NCBI RefSeq assembly: GCF_013344685.1
Contig: NZ_CP050137.1
Coordinates: forward strand, 2,907,001-2,971,000
Source of the DNA: Sphingomonas sp. CL5.1
GTDB taxonomy: Bacteria; Pseudomonadota; Alphaproteobacteria; Sphingomonadales; Sphingomonadaceae
Direction: 5' to 3'
Length of the DNA stretch: 64,000 nucleotides
Position numbers and translations under genes: made by a program. A model generated the notes under the pieces. The model saw nothing but the letters and a program-made list of their open reading frames with translations, made no database searches and was not told the DNA's origin. Positions 1-9,020 of the stretch are shown here, piece after piece (within the stretch, counting starts at the first letter, position 1; each line of letters starts with the position of its first letter).

Positions 1-1
1 G

Positions 2-631
2 GTGATGGAGGTGATCTATGGCCAGACCGAAGCTCCGTTGATGCTCGCCGCTGGTCGGTCGAATGAGATGCAGGGCGCCCGTATCGCCTCGGTCGGACGC
101 CCGGGTCCGCTGGTTGAGGTCGCGATCCTCGATCAGGCCGGCAATCAGGCGGAGGCCGGCCATATCGGCGAAATCTGCGCGCGCGGCGACCTGTTGATGG
201 ACGGCTATCTCGACATGCCGGAAGAAACCGCCGCAACGATCCGAGACGGCTGGCTGCACACCGGGGACCTCGGTGCGTTCGACAATCAGGGCTTCCTCTA
301 CGTGAAGGGGCGCATCCGCGATGTCGTCATTACCGGCGGGTTCAATGTCTATCCGTCCGATGTCGAGGAAGCGATCGCGTCCCATCCCGCGGTGGCGGAA
401 GCGGTGGCGTTCGGTCTGCCTGACGATCATTGGGGAGAGCGGCTGGAGGCTATGGTGGAATTGCGTGACGGTTCCGACGTGATCGCGCAGGCGATCCTCG
501 ATCATTGCCGTGATCTGCTGGGCGCGGTGAAGACGCCCAAACGGCTTCACATCGTCGGCTCATTGCCGCGCAGCCCGGTGGGGAAAGTGCTACGGCGCGA
601 GGCGCGGGCGGCGGTGATGGCGGCTGGGTAA
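2..631 (+). CDS. Acyl-CoA synthetase (ANL superfamily), C-terminal part; gene starts outside window
   Basis: Adenylate-forming enzyme that activates a carboxylic acid as its acyl-AMP and then acyl-CoA. The window starts inside the gene, leaving 209 residues. Visible family motifs in order: YGQTEA near the start (acid-binding/A5 region), a TGDLG segment, the hinge and A8 loop ending GGFNVYPSDVEE, and the terminal PRSPVGKVLRRE segment whose Lys is the usual adenylation lysine. The real start is therefore upstream and the GTG at position 2 is not the initiator. It leads a same-strand cluster of catabolic genes, so it probably supplies the CoA thioester that the following dehydrogenases act on. 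The substrate cannot be read from the sequence. Confidence 0.9.
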   Translation: MMEVIYGQTEAPLMLAAGRSNEMQGARIASVGRPGPLVEVAILDQAGNQAEAGHIGEICARGDLLMDGYLDMPEETAATIRDGWLHTGDLGAFDNQGFLYVKGRIRDVVITGGFNVYPSDVEEAIASHPAVAEAVAFGLPDDHWGERLEAMVELRDGSDVIAQAILDHCRDLLGAVKTPKRLHIVGSLPRSPVGKVLRREARAAVMAAG

Positions 632-646
632 CAGCGGAAAGGCGCA

Positions 647-1738
647 ATGGTGGACGAAGGCAAATCCCACCCGCAGCATGCGACCGTCCGGCCGGATTGG
701 CTGGCATCCTATACCGAGGAGGTGATCGACCCCGGTCAGGCGCTCATCGATGCGCATCACCATTTCTATGACCGGCCCGGCGCGCGCTATTTGCTACACG
801 ACATGCTGGACGATATCGCTTCGGGCCATGATCTCCGCGCGACCGTTTTCGTACAGGCGCGCGCCATGTATCGGGCAAGCGGGCCTGAGGAAATGAAGCC
901 GGTTGGCGAGACGGAATTTGCCAATGGCGTAGCCGCCATGTCGGCGAGCAGCGGCTATGGCCCGACGCGCTTCTGCGCCGGGATCATCGGCAGCGCGGAC
1001 CTGATGTCGGGCGATGCCGTGCAGCCGGTGCTGGAGGCGCATGTCGCTGCCGCGCCGGCGCGTTTCCGTGGCATCCGCCATACGGCTGCCTGGGATCGCG
1101 ACACCTCGCTGCTCAACCCGGCATATACGGTCAGCGAGGAGATGCTTGACACGCCGGCGTTCCGCGCCGGTTTCGCCCATCTCGCGCCGCTCGGTCTCAG
1201 CTTCGACGCATGGTTGTTCTTCCACCAGCTTCCGCGCCTTGCCGACCTCGCGCGGTCGTTCCCTCAAACAGCGATCGTTCTCGATCATTGCGGCGGGGTG
1301 CTGGGCATCGGCCCGTATCTTGGCAAGGGTGACGAGGTGTTCGCGCGCTGGCTCGCCGGGATGCGTGAGCTTGCCGACTGTTCGAACCTGTCGGTCAAGC
1401 TCGGCGGGCTGGGCATGCGGATGTGCGGCTTCGGCTTCGATGCGCGGAGTCGGCCGGCATCGTCGCGAGATCTGGCGGAGGCTTGGCAGCCATGGATGGA
1501 AACGGCGATAGAGCTGTTTGGCGCAGGCCGATGCATGTTCGAAAGCAATTTCCCGGTGGACAAGGGAAGCTATGGTCACGTCGTGGGATGGAATGCGTTA
1601 AAGCGCGTCGCGGCCGGCGCGAGCCAGGACGAGCGCGACGATCTGTGTTGGCGCAGTGCGGCGCGTTTCTATCGACTGGATGCCGTCGAAACAGGCCGCA
1701 GAGCGGAGCGCTGGGTGAGCACAAATGCCGGTCAATGA
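647..1738 (+). CDS. Amidohydrolase family 2 protein (TIM-barrel metal-dependent hydrolase)
   Basis: A 363-residue metal-dependent hydrolase of the amidohydrolase_2 family, which includes decarboxylases and lactonases acting on cyclic acids. The N-terminal IDAHHHFYD carries the HxH metal motif (about residues 35-40), VLDHCGG supplies the mid-barrel His, and ESNFPVDK near residue 305 gives the C-terminal acidic ligand. The gene follows the synthetase by 15 bp and overlaps the next gene by 14 bp, so it is cotranscribed. In this setting it may hydrolyse a lactone or decarboxylate a ring-cleavage product; this is inferred from family and neighbours only. Confidence 0.85.
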   Translation: MVDEGKSHPQHATVRPDWLASYTEEVIDPGQALIDAHHHFYDRPGARYLLHDMLDDIASGHDLRATVFVQARAMYRASGPEEMKPVGETEFANGVAAMSASSGYGPTRFCAGIIGSADLMSGDAVQPVLEAHVAAAPARFRGIRHTAAWDRDTSLLNPAYTVSEEMLDTPAFRAGFAHLAPLGLSFDAWLFFHQLPRLADLARSFPQTAIVLDHCGGVLGIGPYLGKGDEVFARWLAGMRELADCSNLSVKLGGLGMRMCGFGFDARSRPASSRDLAEAWQPWMETAIELFGAGRCMFESNFPVDKGSYGHVVGWNALKRVAAGASQDERDDLCWRSAARFYRLDAVETGRRAERWVSTNAGQ

Positions 1739-2438
1739 CTTCGATACCCGGTTCGGCGATCCGGCGGTGGCGGCCGGGATGGCGCGACGCTTTCCTCAAT
1801 TCCATGGTGCCGCGCGTGATTTCTGGAATACGGCGCTCGCGGATGGCGCATTGACGCAACGGATGCGTGAACTCGTGCTGCTGGCGATCTTCGCCTCGCC
1901 CGCAGGCTACGATCAGCCGATGGTTGATGCGCAGTTAGAGCGCGCGGAGGCGGCCGGCGCCTCCCCGGAAGATATCGTCGACGTGCTGATATCGGTGGCG
2001 GGCATCGCCAATCACGCTCTCTACATGGCCGTTCCTTTGGCGGAAGAGCATTTCCCGCCGGATGAAATCACAGCCGGTATTGATGCGCGCGCGCTGGCTT
2101 CCGCCGCTGCGACAAAGGAGGAATTCATTCGTACACGAGGTTTCTGGAACAAGGAACGCGATGTGCTGGCCCGGGCGATGCCCGATTATTTCCTTGCGTC
2201 CGGCGAATTCTCGATGACGGCGACGAAAAGCGGATCACTCTCGATCAAGGAGCGCGAAATGATCTTCCTTTCGATCGATGCGTCCGTTAACCATATGTCG
2301 GAACCCGGATTGGATATCCACTATCGGAATGCCCGCAAGGCGGGTCTGACATTCCGCGAGGTGGCGGCCGTGCTGAAGATCGTCGGCGTGGTCGGCTTGC
2401 TTTCCTATATCAATTCGGCGCCGAGGCTCACGCGGTAA
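1725..2438 (+). CDS. Carboxymuconolactone decarboxylase-like protein (tandem CMD domains)
   Basis: A 237-residue helical protein resembling two CMD/AhpD-type repeats. The first half holds the RMRELVLLAIFAS helix typical of CMD domains, and the second half repeats the pattern (SIKEREMIFLSIDA). No CxxC redox pair of AhpD type is present, so a peroxidase-linked role is unlikely and a decarboxylase or isomerase-type role is more plausible. Its start lies 14 bp inside the amidohydrolase gene, an overlap that points to translational coupling. Function is assigned from fold only; the specific reaction in the cluster is unknown. Confidence 0.75.
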   Translation: MPVNDFDTRFGDPAVAAGMARRFPQFHGAARDFWNTALADGALTQRMRELVLLAIFASPAGYDQPMVDAQLERAEAAGASPEDIVDVLISVAGIANHALYMAVPLAEEHFPPDEITAGIDARALASAAATKEEFIRTRGFWNKERDVLARAMPDYFLASGEFSMTATKSGSLSIKEREMIFLSIDASVNHMSEPGLDIHYRNARKAGLTFREVAAVLKIVGVVGLLSYINSAPRLTR

Positions 2439-2548
2439 TCGACCGCCGGCCTTTTCATTCCGCGCACAAGTGCTTGGCTCGATCAGCCGGTCCGGGTGGA
2501 CCTGAATGCCTGTAAGCATATGGCAGGGCGCGAACGGCAGAGGAGCTT

Positions 2549-3358
2549 ATGGGACGGCTGAGAGATAGGGTGGCGATCGTCGTCGGCGCCGGGCAGATGG
2601 CGGGCGAGTCCGTCGGCACCGGGCGCGCAACCGCGCTTCGTTTCATGCAGGAAGGCGCGCATGTCCTCGCGGTTGATCGCGATATCATGTCGGCGGAAGA
2701 AACGCTTGAACTGGCGGGTGTCGATCGCCGGGATTCGTTCGTCGTACAGGCCGATGTTACGGTCACGCCGAGCCTCGAAGCCGCGGTCGCCGCCGCGGTC
2801 GCGAAATGGGGCAGGATCGATGTGGTGTTCTACAATGTCGGCGTCGCATTCGCGGGCGGCGACCGTCCGCTGGAGGAGATCACCGACGATATCCTCGACC
2901 GGATCGGCGCGATCAACCTGCGCGGCGCGATCATGACGGCGAAATATGCGATTCCGGTAATGCGGGCGCAGCGCTCCGGTGTGTTCCTCAGCCTCTCATC
3001 GGTTTCGGCGATCGAGACCACGCGGCCGAATATCGCCTATCGTATCAGCAAGGCGGGGCTCACCGCCTTCACGCAGCAACTGGCGGTGCAGAACGCCGCT
3101 TATGGTGTGCGAGCCAACTCGATCCTTCCGGGCATGATGGACACGCCGATGGCGGTGGATCAGCGAGTGGCGTTGCTTGGCAAGTCCCGCGCCGAACTGG
3201 TCGCCGAGCGCTCGGCGCAGGTGCCGCTGCGTGGCAGAATGGGGACGGGCTGGGACGTCGCCAATGCCGCGCTGTTCCTGGCGTCGGACGAGGCCGACTT
3301 CATCACTGGTGTCGCCTTGCCCGTGGACGGCGGAATGCTTTCGCGGATTGGCTGGTAG
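2549..3358 (+). CDS. Short-chain dehydrogenase/reductase (SDR) 1
   Basis: Classical SDR oxidoreductase of 269 residues. The Rossmann start VGAGQMAGESVGTGRATA holds a lengthened glycine-rich loop, YNVG replaces the usual NNAG, and AYRISKAG gives the catalytic YxxxK. The C-terminal LASDEADFITGVALPVDGG is the typical SDR end. It lies 110 bp after the CMD-like gene and begins a run of SDRs. The long glycine loop is shared with the third SDR (4732-5532) but not the second, so the first and third are the closer pair. Substrate unknown. Confidence 0.9.
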   Translation: MGRLRDRVAIVVGAGQMAGESVGTGRATALRFMQEGAHVLAVDRDIMSAEETLELAGVDRRDSFVVQADVTVTPSLEAAVAAAVAKWGRIDVVFYNVGVAFAGGDRPLEEITDDILDRIGAINLRGAIMTAKYAIPVMRAQRSGVFLSLSSVSAIETTRPNIAYRISKAGLTAFTQQLAVQNAAYGVRANSILPGMMDTPMAVDQRVALLGKSRAELVAERSAQVPLRGRMGTGWDVANAALFLASDEADFITGVALPVDGGMLSRIGW

Positions 3359-3370
3359 CGGTCGCTCGGA

Positions 3371-3380
3371 AAGGAGGTAA
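3371..3380 (+). promoter_or_regulatory. Strong Shine-Dalgarno fixing the SnoaL-like gene start
   Basis: AAGGAGGTAA lies immediately upstream of ATG 3385 and is nearly a perfect anti-16S match. It decides that start; a long upstream extension in the same frame would run through the first SDR gene and is spurious. Confidence 0.8.
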
Positions 3381-3384
3381 CGCG

Positions 3385-3945
3385 ATGGCTTTTCCGTATG
3401 CGGAAAGCATGCAACGTCTGATCGACAAGGACGAAATTCGCGACGCCATCGTACGCTATGCGCACGGCGTCGACCGGGGCGACTGGGAGATGGTCCGTTC
3501 GGGCTACCATCCGGACGCCTATGACGCGCATGGCGAATATTGCGGTGGCGTCGATGGATTGCTCCGATGGCTGGACGAGCGTTTTGCCGGCGTCGACAAT
3601 TCCATGCACTTCCTTGGGCAGAGCCTGTTCGAATTTGCGGGACCCGAACTGGCGCTGGTCGAAACTTGTTTCGTGAGCCATCGGCTCCGCGCGCCCACAA
3701 GCGCGGAAGCATCCGACCTCGCACCGGATGATGCGATCGTCCGGGAAGGGTGGGGGCGCTATGTCGATCGTTTTGAACGGCGCAATGGGCAGTGGCGCGT
3801 CGCCCACCGGACAGTGGTGATGGAGGCGATGAGCAGTGCGATCGGGCGTGGCGGCAGGCGAAAGACCGGGCCGCAGCGCTGGAGCGACCGGAAGGGCTCG
3901 GACCGGGTGAACGAACTGCGCGTGGAGATTTTCGGCCGTGGCTGA
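3385..3945 (+). CDS. SnoaL-like / NTF2-like protein
   Basis: A 186-residue protein of the SnoaL-like (NTF2-fold) group, small cone-shaped domains that isomerise, dehydrate or hydroxylate polycyclic substrates or act as ring-hydroxylating accessory folds. The N-terminal helix (LIDKDEIRDAIVRYAHGVDRGDW) and the later GRYVDRFERRNGQWRVAHRT strand pair are typical. ATG 3385 was chosen because AAGGAGGTAA precedes it. The gene ends 8 bp inside the next SDR. In catabolic clusters such proteins often accompany SDRs acting on cyclic ketones or steroids, but the substrate here cannot be read. Confidence 0.8.
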   Translation: MAFPYAESMQRLIDKDEIRDAIVRYAHGVDRGDWEMVRSGYHPDAYDAHGEYCGGVDGLLRWLDERFAGVDNSMHFLGQSLFEFAGPELALVETCFVSHRLRAPTSAEASDLAPDDAIVREGWGRYVDRFERRNGQWRVAHRTVVMEAMSSAIGRGGRRKTGPQRWSDRKGSDRVNELRVEIFGRG

Positions 3946-4723
3946 GGCGCGGGCGCCGAAACCCCGGATGGCCGGCAAGGTGGTTCTCGTCACTGGCGCC
4001 GCGCGCGGTATCGGCGCCGAAACGGCCCGTTTGCTTGCGGCGGAGGGGGCGCGTCTCATGCTGGCCGATATGCTGGCGGAATCGCTGCAGGCGTTGGCGG
4101 ATGAACTCTCCCCATCAGCCGATTGGTGTGAGGCAAATATTGCCGAAGAGGCATCGGTGGCACGCATGGTGGAGATAACCTTGCGTCGGTTCGGCCGGAT
4201 CGACGCGGCGGTACTCAATGCAGGCGTAGCGGGAGAACTGCGGCCACTGGTCGAATATCCGACGGAAACCTTCGATCGCGTTGTCGCGGTAAACGTGCGC
4301 GGCACCTGGCTGTGCCTCAAGCATGTGATGAAGGCGATGGCGCGCGGCGGAGGCAGTGTCGTCGTCACCGCATCGGCCAGTTCCGTGCGCGCCGTGCCAA
4401 ATATGTCGGCGTATGTGGCTTCCAAACACGCTGTTCTCGGCTTGATGCGCGCCGCGGCGATGGAAGGAGCCGCGAGCGGTATACGCGTCAACAGCGTAAA
4501 TCCGGCGACGGTGGATACACCGATGGTCCGTGAGATGGAAACCGGCGGCACAGGTAGCGCAAATCAGTTGGAAACCAAGACCCGCCTCATTCCGCTGGGG
4601 CGACAGGGCACGACGATGGAGGTGGCGCGCATGATCCTGTTCCTCGCCAGCGATGAGGCAAGCTTCTGTACTGGAGGTGTCTATATGGTCGATGGCGGCG
4701 TGACCGCCGGTCGCGCGGCGTAA
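3938..4723 (+). CDS. Short-chain dehydrogenase/reductase (SDR) 2
   Basis: A 261-residue classical SDR. Evidence: the cofactor loop TGAARGIGAETA (residues about 18-29), LNAGV, catalytic YVASKHAV and the terminal FLASDEASFCTGGVYMVDGG. Initiation is at GTG 3938, which overlaps the end of the SnoaL-like gene by 8 bp, so translation is probably coupled. A canonical short TGxxxGIG loop separates it from the neighbouring SDRs 1 and 3. Likely an NAD(P)-dependent alcohol or ketone oxidoreductase in the same pathway. Confidence 0.9.
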   Translation: MAEARAPKPRMAGKVVLVTGAARGIGAETARLLAAEGARLMLADMLAESLQALADELSPSADWCEANIAEEASVARMVEITLRRFGRIDAAVLNAGVAGELRPLVEYPTETFDRVVAVNVRGTWLCLKHVMKAMARGGGSVVVTASASSVRAVPNMSAYVASKHAVLGLMRAAAMEGAASGIRVNSVNPATVDTPMVREMETGGTGSANQLETKTRLIPLGRQGTTMEVARMILFLASDEASFCTGGVYMVDGGVTAGRAA

Positions 4724-4731
4724 GCTCGGCG

Positions 4732-5532
4732 ATGCAGCGATTGCATGGAAAGACCGCGCTGGTTATCGGTGCCGGAAGCGTTGCTGCCGGATGGAGCAAT
4801 GGGAAGGCCGCTGCGGTGCAATATGCGCGCGAGGGCGCGCGTGTTATATGCTTCGACATCAGCGCCGAGGCCGCCGGCGAAACCGCGCGGCTCATCCGCG
4901 CGGAAGGCTTCGAAAGCATTGCTATCGTGGGCGATGCCGCAAAAGGCGAAGATGTGCGGCGCGCGATTGACGCCTGCCTGTCCGCCTATGGCAGGATCGA
5001 TATCCTCCACAACAATGTCGGCATCGTCGTCAATGGTGGGGTGGTCGATCTTCCCGAAGAAGAGTGGGACCGCGTTTTCAACATCAACCTGAAAAGCTGC
5101 TATCTGGCGATGAAACACGCCATTCCAAAAATGATCGAGGGGGGTGGTGGCGCGATCGGGAACGTATCATCGATTTCCTCGATCCGTTTTCTGGGAACGC
5201 CCTACGCATCTTATTATACTTCCAAAGCTGCGATGAACCACCTGACGCGCGTGACCGCAGCGGAATTCGCGCGGCATCAAATACGCGTCAATGCCATCCT
5301 GCCCGGCTTGATGGATACGCCAATGGCGGTTCTCTCCGCGATGAACAATCATGGTGTCGAGGCAGATGCCATTGCGGAGGCATGGCAGCGGAAGAGCGAA
5401 CGCATTCCGATGGGCTGGATGGGTGATGCCTGGGACCTCGCGAAGGCCGCCGTATTCCTGGCGAGTGACGACGCCCGTTTCATCACCGGCGTTTCGCTGG
5501 TGGTGGATGGCGGCCTGACCTTGCGAAGTTAA
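4732..5532 (+). CDS. Short-chain dehydrogenase/reductase (SDR) 3
   Basis: A 266-residue SDR starting 9 bp after SDR 2. It has the variant glycine loop IGAGSVAAGWSNGKA, NNVG, catalytic YYTSKAAM, and the closing FLASDDARFITGVSLVVDGG. It resembles SDR 1 more than SDR 2 in loop length and in the LPGLMDTPMAV segment. This suggests a duplication of one enzyme, or two enzymes working on successive oxidation levels or stereocentres of one substrate. Confidence 0.9.
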   Translation: MQRLHGKTALVIGAGSVAAGWSNGKAAAVQYAREGARVICFDISAEAAGETARLIRAEGFESIAIVGDAAKGEDVRRAIDACLSAYGRIDILHNNVGIVVNGGVVDLPEEEWDRVFNINLKSCYLAMKHAIPKMIEGGGGAIGNVSSISSIRFLGTPYASYYTSKAAMNHLTRVTAAEFARHQIRVNAILPGLMDTPMAVLSAMNNHGVEADAIAEAWQRKSERIPMGWMGDAWDLAKAAVFLASDDARFITGVSLVVDGGLTLRS

Positions 5533-5563
5533 ACATGCAGTCTGCCGAAATCAGGAAGTGCTG

Positions 5564-6427
5564 ATGACCGAAATCCGCGTCGTGACATCATCGGGTCTTG
5601 CGATTGCCGCTGACGTTGAGGGGCAGGGGGACGTTACCGTAATCCTCGGTCATGGTGGGGGGCAGACCCGCAACGCATGGCGACGTCTTTCCGCGTTTCT
5701 CGCCGAACGCGGCTATCGTGTCATCCGTTATGATCTGCGCGGGCATGGCGAAAGCGATTATGCGCCGGACGGCGATTATCACCTGCCCGCGTTGGCTTGC
5801 GATCTCGCTGCTATCGTTAGTTGGGCCGATAGCCCGGTCGCATTGGTGGGTGCGTCTTTGGGTGGTCTAGCCGCCTTTTACGCGCTGGGGAGCGGCATTA
5901 TCTCGTCTGCCATGTCATTGGCGCTGGTGGATATAGTGCTGCGACCAGCGGCAGAGGGAACCGCGCGTGTGCGCACGTTCCTGGATGCTCACCTAGAAGG
6001 CTTCGATACGGTCGAAGCGGCCGCGGAAGCGGTTGCCGCCTACAACGCCGGTCAGGCGCGCCCACCGTCGATCGCCGGACTGCGCCGCAATCTGCGGATG
6101 GCCGAGGACGGTCGCTGGCGCTGGCATTGGGACCCGCGCTTTCTTCGGCAGGCGGATTCGATCGAGGAGCGGGGCGAACTACTTATGTCTGTGGCATCAC
6201 GTGTAGCCGTCCCCGTGCGTCTGCTCCGCGGTGGAGCGAGCGAGATGGCAAGCGATGCGGCCATTGCTGAGATGGCAGCCTCGATCCCAGACTTTTCGGT
6301 CGAGATCGTCGCGGGTGCGGGCCATATGGTGTCTGGTATGGCGAATGATAGATATGCTCCGGCGGTGATCGCTTTTTTGGAACAGACGACGAGATTGGTG
6401 GCGAAGAAAAATCCAGACCGGTTTTGA
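5564..6427 (+). CDS. Alpha/beta hydrolase
   Basis: A 287-residue alpha/beta-hydrolase-fold enzyme, the last gene of the catabolic cluster. The oxyanion segment GHGGGQTRNAW (about residues 27-37), the nucleophile elbow GASLGG (Ser near residue 97) and the C-terminal GAGHM (His) are visible. ATG 5564 was chosen over GTG 5558 because AGGAAG at 5553-5558 would overlap the earlier codon but is well spaced for the ATG. It may be a carbon-carbon bond or ester hydrolase; the family does not fix the reaction. Confidence 0.85.
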   Translation: MTEIRVVTSSGLAIAADVEGQGDVTVILGHGGGQTRNAWRRLSAFLAERGYRVIRYDLRGHGESDYAPDGDYHLPALACDLAAIVSWADSPVALVGASLGGLAAFYALGSGIISSAMSLALVDIVLRPAAEGTARVRTFLDAHLEGFDTVEAAAEAVAAYNAGQARPPSIAGLRRNLRMAEDGRWRWHWDPRFLRQADSIEERGELLMSVASRVAVPVRLLRGGASEMASDAAIAEMAASIPDFSVEIVAGAGHMVSGMANDRYAPAVIAFLEQTTRLVAKKNPDRF

Positions 6428-6690
6428 AGAAAGCACCTCGAACGCCAGGCCGGGGATCAATAGATCGGCCAGCAATCCTTTCTGCAACGCGTCGATCGAC
6501 GCGGGCGTCAATGCAATTTTCTTCGCCACAACCGACTCCGGGTCGGCTCCCCGTGCGGATAAAATCATGGCGGAAATCATGGCGGAATAGCCGTCCAGCC
6601 CAGTCTGGCCGAGGCGAGCCGGGTCTAGCTGACGTAGCGCCTGAATCTGCCGTAACGTTTTGCACTGGAACCGAATCTAGAGGACTCGGC
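6428..6690. other. Intergenic stretch between catabolic cluster and tRNA-Gln
   Basis: No gene is recognised. A minus-strand frame gives a protein-like stretch (ALTPASIDALQKGLLADLL) but has no convincing start or family match and overlaps the hydrolase gene; it could be a decayed gene end. Confidence 0.4.
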
Positions 6691-6765
6691 TGGCTGGGGC
6701 GGCAGGATTCGAACCTGCGTATGACGGTACCAAAAACCGTTGCCTTACCGCTTGGCGACGCCCCA
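6691..6765 (-). tRNA. tRNA-Gln (anticodon TTG)
   Basis: On the minus strand the 75-nt sequence starts TGGGGCGTCGCCAAG and ends CGCCCCAGCCA, giving a seven-base-pair acceptor stem with encoded CCA. The anticodon arm pairs ACGGT with ACCGT around the loop TTTTGGT, placing TTG at positions 34-36. The T arm contains GGTTCGAATCC. No duplicated fragment of this tRNA was seen nearby, so it does not appear to be an island integration site here. Confidence 0.95.
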
Positions 6766-6823
6766 GCATCCGTGGCGGAGGCGCCCCTTAACGCGCGTCG
6801 GGCGGAACCGCAATTGCCGTAAT

Positions 6824-6857
6824 CGCCGGGTGCCGCGTTCAGACGCGGCGCCCGGCG
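6824..6857 (-). terminator. Hairpin downstream of the S9 peptidase gene
   Basis: Inverted repeat with arms of about 14 bp (one T:G pair) around a TTCAGA loop, 10 bp after the peptidase stop. It lacks a clear T run, so it is a possible terminator or 3'-end stabilising hairpin rather than a textbook intrinsic terminator. Confidence 0.55.
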
Positions 6858-6866
6858 GTCGTCATG

Positions 6867-8933
6867 TCATTCGGCAAGGACCTTGGCCGCCCCGGTGCGA
6901 TAGCGATCAAACCAAGCGATGATCGCCGAAGCCTTGGCAGCGCTCTGCGAGGGGCGGGCGGCGAGGCCGCCGTGGCTGGCGCCGGGCACCTTCACCAGCG
7001 CGGTGGGCACGCCGCGGATCTGGAGCGCGGCATAATATTGCTCGCTCTCGCTGACGGGCGTGCGGTAATCCGCGCCGCCGACCACGACCAGCGTGGGCGT
7101 CTTGACGTTGCCGACGAGGCTCAGCGGCGAACGGTTCCAGTAGCTCATCGGGTCTTCCCACGGCTTCTTGGCGAACCAGTAGCGCGAGGTGAAGACGGTG
7201 TTGTCCATCGTCAGCGCCTCGCTCGTCCAGTTGATGACCGGCTTCTGCGTCGCGGCCGCCTTGAAGCGATCGGTCTTGCCGACGATCCACGCGGTGAGCA
7301 CGCCGCCGCCGGAACCGCCGGTGACGAACAGATTGTCCGGGTCCGCCGTGCCGTCCGCGATCGCCGCGTCGACCGCCGCCATCAGGTCGTCATAGTCCTG
7401 GCCGGGGTAGTTCTTGTCGATCAAATTGGCGAATTCCGCGCCATAGGAGGTCGATCCGCGCGGGTTGGTCCACAGCACGGCATAGCCGGCGGCGGCATAG
7501 AGCTGCACGTCGGTGGAAAAGCCGGGGCCATAAGCGCTGTTCGGCCCGCCATGGATTTCGAGGATCAGCGGCACCTTCTGCCCCGGCTGGCGACCGGGCG
7601 GGGTGGCGAGCCAGGCGTCGATCGCGCGACCGTCCGGCGCGGTGACGGCGATCTTGCGCACGGGGGCGAGCGCTTTCGCCTCGAGCAGGTTGGCGTTGAG
7701 GTCCGTCAGCCGCCGCGTCTTGCCGCCGGACCATACCCATATGTCGGCGGGCGCGCTGGCATCGCCGCCGGTATAGGCGACCACGCCGCCGCGCGAGACG
7801 GAGAAATCGCCGCCGGTATAAGGCCGGTCGATCCCGCCGCCGGTGATATTGTCGGCGATCGGCGTCAGATGGCCGTCCAGCGTCACGCGCGCCAGCTTGC
7901 GTTTCCCGTGATCGTCGTAACTGGCGTAGAGGCTCTTGCCGTCTGCGCTCCACGCCGCATCCTCGATCGCGCGATCGAGCGAGGCAGTCAGCGAGCGCGG
8001 CGCGTCGGCCGTGTGGCCGCCGACATAGAGCTGCGTGTTCTCATAGCTGCGGTGGTGGTCGTCGAAGCCGAGCCACGCGATGCGCGCGCCATCGGGGGAG
8101 AAGACCGGCGCATTGTCCGGCCCGTCGCGCGTGGTGAGCGTGCGCAGCCCGCCGGTCGCGGCATCGACGGCATAGACGTCGCTGTTCATCACCTGCCGTT
8201 CGGCATCAGGGGTGCGGATCGCCGAGAACAGGATGGTGCGACCGTCCGGGCTCCACGAAAGCGGGCCGCTGTCGTCGAACTTGCCGAAGGTGAGCTGGCG
8301 CGCGCCGCCGCCGTCGGCCGAGACGACGAAGACATGGTCGTTGCCCGGCTTGATATAGCCGCCGCCATCCGCGCGATAGTTGACGCGGTCGATCACCTCC
8401 AGCGGCTCGGCCCATTTCGCCCCTTCGGGCTTGGCGGGGGCCTTGCCGAGCGTGGTCGGTTCCCCAGCGACCGTCGCGATATAGGCGAGGCGGCGGCCGT
8501 CCGGCGACCAGGCGAGCGCATTCGGATCGTTCGGCAGCGTCGTCACCCGCGTCGCCGCCTCGCTGCCCAGCCAGCGGACGAACAGTTGCGGATTGGTCCC
8601 GTCCGATGCGACATAGGCGATACGCGTGCCGTCAGGCGACCAGCGCGGGCTGGAGCCGCTCGCCACGAACGGTGTCTGCCGCCCGGTGGCGACGTCGACC
8701 AGCCACAGCGAGGATTGCATCCGGTCGGTCATCACATCGCCGGAGCGACGGACATAGACGATGGTGCGGCCGTCCGGGCTGATCCGCGGATCGGCGGCGA
8801 TCGAAAGCTGGAACAGGTCGCCGCCGGTGAAGGCGCGGGTGGGCGCTTCGGCGGGTGCGGCATTGGGCTGGACCTCCGCCAGCGCCGGCACGGCGGCCGT
8901 GGCGAGAAGAAGGGCGGCGATAAGGCGCATCAT
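6867..8933 (-). CDS. S9 family serine peptidase (prolyl oligopeptidase / acylaminoacyl peptidase type)
   Basis: A 688-residue exported peptidase. An N-terminal signal peptide (MMRLIAALLLATAAVPALA) is followed by a beta-propeller of TolB/WD40-like repeats with recurrent WSPDGR and FSPDG segments over about residues 40-400. The C-terminal alpha/beta-hydrolase domain has the nucleophile in GGSGGG (about residue 541), Asp in GADYRTPVSES (about 619) and His in PGASHGG (about 652). It probably acts in the periplasm on oligopeptides. It is a monocistronic minus-strand gene followed by a hairpin and tRNA-Gln. Confidence 0.93.
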   Translation of the reverse strand: MMRLIAALLLATAAVPALAEVQPNAAPAEAPTRAFTGGDLFQLSIAADPRISPDGRTIVYVRRSGDVMTDRMQSSLWLVDVATGRQTPFVASGSSPRWSPDGTRIAYVASDGTNPQLFVRWLGSEAATRVTTLPNDPNALAWSPDGRRLAYIATVAGEPTTLGKAPAKPEGAKWAEPLEVIDRVNYRADGGGYIKPGNDHVFVVSADGGGARQLTFGKFDDSGPLSWSPDGRTILFSAIRTPDAERQVMNSDVYAVDAATGGLRTLTTRDGPDNAPVFSPDGARIAWLGFDDHHRSYENTQLYVGGHTADAPRSLTASLDRAIEDAAWSADGKSLYASYDDHGKRKLARVTLDGHLTPIADNITGGGIDRPYTGGDFSVSRGGVVAYTGGDASAPADIWVWSGGKTRRLTDLNANLLEAKALAPVRKIAVTAPDGRAIDAWLATPPGRQPGQKVPLILEIHGGPNSAYGPGFSTDVQLYAAAGYAVLWTNPRGSTSYGAEFANLIDKNYPGQDYDDLMAAVDAAIADGTADPDNLFVTGGSGGGVLTAWIVGKTDRFKAAATQKPVINWTSEALTMDNTVFTSRYWFAKKPWEDPMSYWNRSPLSLVGNVKTPTLVVVGGADYRTPVSESEQYYAALQIRGVPTALVKVPGASHGGLAARPSQSAAKASAIIAWFDRYRTGAAKVLAE

Positions 8934-9020
8934 GATTCCCCGAATTTGTTATTATGGAAGGAGGGATGCTGCGCGGCATCGGCGCTGGCAAGGGCGATAT
9001 GCCTGCTCTGCTCGTGTTTT

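Noticed and set aside
6197..6580. A 127-codon minus-strand gene at the end of the catabolic cluster
   Set aside because: Half of it lies antisense to the hydrolase gene, and no family or ribosome-binding site supports it.
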